DNA of 64,000 bases, from the NCBI RefSeq assembly GCF_040939455.1, contig NC_134112.1, forward strand, positions 18,750,501 through 18,814,500. Reading direction: 5' to 3'. Source of the DNA: Microcebus murinus (lineage: Eukaryota; Chordata; Mammalia; Primates; Cheirogaleidae). The position numbers were made by a program, and so were the translations under genes. Of the stretch, positions 60,626 through 64,000 are shown piece after piece. The notes under the pieces are model-generated. The model was given only the letters and a program-made list of their open reading frames with translations, was not told the origin of the DNA and made no database searches. How positions within the stretch are numbered: the stretch's first letter is position 1; every line of letters starts with the position of its first letter.

Positions 60626-62595
60626 TCATGGAGAACATGGTGTGCTGGGGTAAGGAGGTCTGAGAACCAATCCTTAATAATTCTATAATTTAAAAAATTA
60701 TAATTTAATCTCTCTTATACTGTTTATAAAAATAAATAAAATAGTATTGCCCTCTCCATACCAGAGTTAATATGAGAATTAAATGAGGTAATAAATATGA
60801 TAGTACTTTAAAAGCATTATAGTACAAGACAATTGAAAGACATTTGAATCAATAAAAAAATATATCATCATCATCATCATTAACCATCAATAAGTGTAGG
60901 GAGTAAATTAGAAAATTTCAGAGGAAAGTGGGAACCATGAGTAAACCTTATACCAGGTATTTCCAGTCTCAGAGTCACAGTTTTCTCTGGCGAGTTAAAA
61001 ATGGAGGAATTACTGTATAACATAGAGCAGGACATGAAAGAAATTGTGCAGAAAGTAGGATAGGAGAGACTTTGGAAAGATATAAACATCATTGACTTAA
61101 AATTCCATTTGCCCACAATGTGGATGAAATGAGTTCCATCTACATGGTTGACACATAATTATCAGTATAAGTTAAATTTCAGAGAAAAAAATTAATTTTA
61201 TTTTATGAATTGAAAGATGGAATGTGTCTTAAAAAGCAACAAATGCCACAAATTAATTTGAGCTGCTTGGAATATTTTGAAAAATTAGAAATTTATAAAC
61301 CTAGAACATTGTCATGTATCTATAGTGGAGACCATATGTTGCCTGGATAAGAATTCATTAATCTCATTGTTTTTTAGTGATTTGATTGTAATGGGACTTT
61401 AATCATTAGCCATTTATGGTCATACTCTAGATTCACAGTGCCCCAAGTTACTCTATTTAAAAATATTTAAGAGTTGAAAGGTACTTTATGCTTTCATAGT
61501 CATATTGGGACCACAGAATCCTGTTGACATACTGTCTGATTTTTAGCATTGCACCAACTCTGGAACAGAGAGGGTGGGCATGGAGCAGGATGGCCCTCTC
61601 ACATGCATGGACATATCACTGGTCGTACATACACTATGCCATATAGTCACAAACAATACATAAAGAAAGATGTATTTCTTTCCAGGTCATAACTCCAATT
61701 TTTGTGGGGATTGTCACAAATGAGCCAGATGGCAAATGAAGTCTCCAGTCAGTTTGAGAAATTAGAAGAGAAATAGAATCTAACTCCATTTTGGAGATAG
61801 ATTATGCATTTTACTTTAAGGAAACTTATACAAAGAAAGCTTCAGCAAAGAAACAATTTACATCATTTATGCTTTAAAAGATAAGGAGGTTGTAGTCATG
61901 GTTTTCTTTTCTACACAAGGCTTTTTGGAATAGAAACAGTGCCCAATCAGACCTTTAAATGTATGGCCAGAAAGATGACCAGGCTATAGATACTTTTCAG
62001 TTCTGTTAGTAGAAAGATTGCAATAACAGGATCATGAAGTGTGTTATTATGAATATCAGCAGCATCTCTGGCTTCAGGCCTAAGAGGCCTTTGACGTGAA
62101 ACTCCATAAACTGACAGAAAACTGTTTGTTATCAACACTCACAGAAGAACCAAGTAAGCAATGGGGGTGCCTAGATGGAACTCCTCAGTATTTCCTTTAA
62201 TCAGCTTAGCTATTTACAATAATCCTGCACTGTCCTGCAGTGTCTTTGAGCCTGTGTTCCCATCTCCTTTCAGTTCTTCAATTTTTACCTCTGCCAAACA
62301 GAGGTAAGTAATAATTATATCTTTTACATAATTGTTAGCAAGAGATGCTTTTACTGAGATTTTATGAGTTAGAAGGAGAAACAAGAAGTCAACCCAATAC
62401 GTAATTATAAGAAGACAAAATAATCATGTTGCTACAATTTTGTGCATGCATATATTTAGAAGACCCCTTAAGGGTTACAGAAAGAAGGAAGAAGGCACTA
62501 TAGCTGTGCTCACAAAGGGTCCCAGGTATCATGATCCATATGAATTAATTTGGGAACCATATAAAAATGCTTAAACACGAAAATATATATGCTCA
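60626..62595. other. unassigned 5' flanking sequence
   Basis: AT-rich, with a short (ATC)n run at about 60865-60881 and an ATTAAATGAGGTAATAAATA block near 60778 that may be a MIR remnant. No gene is recognised. Confidence 0.4.
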
Positions 62596-62599
62596 TGTA

Positions 62600-62812
62600 G
62601 TAACCATGAATTCTGAAATTAGAGCTAATGCTCTACTAAGGGCTTTACATACACTGTTTTATTTTACCCTAATAACAACTCTATATATTAGAAGAAAATG
62701 AATGACCCAGGGTGGGGTGTCAAATAATTTGTTCAAGGACACATAAATGGTCAATGGAGAGTCAAGATTCAAAGCCAGTTTTGTCTGACATTCAAGTTCC
62801 TGTTGTTAACAA
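62600..62812 (+). repeat. MIR SINE
   Basis: CTACTAAGGGCTTTACATAC, CCCTAATAACAACTCTATAT, GTTCAAGGACACATAAATGG and GTCAAGATTCAAAGCCAG follow the MIR consensus. Confidence 0.8.
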
Positions 62813-62849
62813 CATTTTATGAGGACAGACCATTGGCAGAAGTGTTGTC

Positions 62850-63000
62850 TCTGTTTTGTGTTTATTGCCCTTCTCTTCCCTTATTTTTTGTAGATTGCGT
62901 CTGTCATATTTTTGACTACATCTTAGCACTGAGAACAGTGCTTGCTACATAGTACATCCTTGATTGTATGTGCTGAATAAATGAATGAATCAATGAATAT
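62850..63000 (+). repeat. L2 LINE 3' end
   Basis: AGAACAGTGCTTGCTACATA, GTACATCCTTGATTGTATG and CTGAATAAATGAATGAATCA are the end of L2. Confidence 0.8.
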
Positions 63001-63395
63001 TTTGGTTTCCTTGATGACTTTGAATTAAAAAGTGGCTCAGGAGGGCTGGACTCTGAATCTGATGAAGACTTAGGAATTAACCAATTAATTCCATGTATAT
63101 TTCCCTTTTTATACATGCACAAGAATGCTACACAATAAAAACCTATGTCTCACTAAATTTAGAACAACTCTTTAAACAATTGCAAAATATTTTCTGAGTC
63201 ACAAGAAAACTTCATGTGAAGTTTAATTAGCAGTGTTTTCAATTTCTTGGTGGTCCCCACAACAACGGTGTTCCTTCTAATTGACTGGATTATAGAGTCT
63301 ATGATATCCACATAGTAGCCACGATGATTTTTAAATGCAAATCAACAGACTTCTGTCTCCTGTTCTACTCCCCCCAGGTTGCTTCTCTTTCACAT
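63001..63395. other. unassigned 5' flanking sequence
   Basis: Nothing recognised. Confidence 0.4.
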
Positions 63396-63399
63396 GGGA

Positions 63400-63915
63400 A
63401 GGCATTGAGAGGCCCTTACCATGGCCCGTGCAGCCCTGTGTGACTTGCTCCTGCTGATGTCATCCCATATCTGACCCGGGCCAGCTTCTTGCCAGCCTCA
63501 CTGGCTTGTTTGCTTGTCTGCTCAGCTCAGTGCTCAGGGCTTTTGCTTCAGCACCTTTGCACTTCTTATCTTCTCAGCCTGGCATCGCTTTTTCCATAGA
63601 TGTTCCTGTGACTCCTATCATTCTGACCTCTGTTCAACTGTTACTTTTTCAGAGTCCTTCTCTGATCACTTTAATGTCCCTACATCCAGGTCACTCTCTG
63701 TATTGTTCTCTATGGGACTTAAGGTTCCATCATCTGCTAACATGTATCTTTTGGTGTATTGCCTGCCACTCCCCTGCCTCTCCCCGTGTCCTCCCACTAC
63801 AGTGTGGCTCCATCACAGCAGAGACTTGGTCCGCTTTGCCCACTGCTCTATCTCCAGTGTCTAGAAGAATGCCCATCACAGAACCTCCAAACAACTCTTG
63901 TTGAATGAGTTGGTG
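63400..63915 (+). repeat. L2 LINE, 3' part
   Basis: GGGCTTTTGCTTCAGCACCT, TTGCAC, CAACTGTTACTTTTTCAGAG, TCCTTCTCTGATCACTTTAA, CTCTATCTCCAGTGTCTAGA and CAACTCTTGTTGAATGAGTT are successive L2 blocks. They produce two overlapping plus-strand open frames of 116 and 132 codons that are not genes. Confidence 0.88.
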
Positions 63916-64000
63916 CATGGGTGAGCAGGCCTCTCTCAGCCTCTCTTAAGCCAGCACGGGTTCTATGGGAAACGGTAATACCAAGGTAGAATACTACTGA

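Noticed and set aside
63506..63904. 132-codon and overlapping 116-codon plus-strand frames
   Set aside because: Both lie in an L2 3' region read in frames that do not encode the L2 protein.

Overview
The window is non-coding-rich DNA from a mammal, most likely a strepsirrhine primate (lemur or loris group). Three Alu elements (about 4485-4837, 24839-25175 and 37388-37720) carry the extra middle-linker sequence typical of lemur/galago Alus, with a GGCCAACTAAAAATATATAG-type insertion between the two A-rich parts of the linker. Older AluJ-like copies, MIR, L2, L1M, Tigger, hAT-Charlie and MaLR remnants complete an ordinary primate repeat landscape. No bacterial, phage or CRISPR-like feature is present.

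The only protein-coding gene I can support is NPSR1, the neuropeptide S receptor, on the minus strand. Exon 1 (33846-33992, 49 codons, with the start codon) encodes the extracellular N-terminus. Exon 2 (9199-9331, 133 nt) encodes transmembrane helix 1, intracellular loop 1 and the start of helix 2. The two are joined by a phase-0 intron of 24,514 bp. The gene leaves the window through intron 2 (1-9198). The later exons, with the rest of the seven-helix fold, lie outside.

Reading left to right: 1-9.2 kb is intron 2, rich in old L1, an ERV LTR at about 7.3-8.2 kb, and Alu and Tigger copies. From 9.3 to 33.8 kb is intron 1, with a truncated L1 (10.2-12.1 kb), an LTR (18.3-18.6 kb), a purine-rich 34-bp minisatellite (20.15-20.43 kb), an L1M (22.3-23.9 kb), a Tigger split by an Alu (24.8-25.5 kb) and a repeat-poor block next to exon 1 (32.2-33.8 kb). 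From 34.0 to 64.0 kb is 5' flanking DNA. It holds a GC-rich leader with possible upstream ORFs, an L1M split by an Alu (36.2-38.1 kb), a 5'-complete but internally deleted L1 (38.8-44.0 kb), an LTR (48.4-48.9 kb), a dense L1/Alu/Tigger block (50.5-54.8 kb), hAT, MIR and L2 fragments, and long stretches with no recognisable feature.

I found no new multi-gene system. The observations most worth a second look are: a 114-bp composite insertion (18801-18914) that seems built from two separate nearby sources, one inverted and one direct; an apparent move of the receptor's N-terminal N-glycosylation site from residue 4 to residue 11 relative to human; and a crowded leader in which one upstream ORF ends a single codon before the receptor start while another overlaps it.
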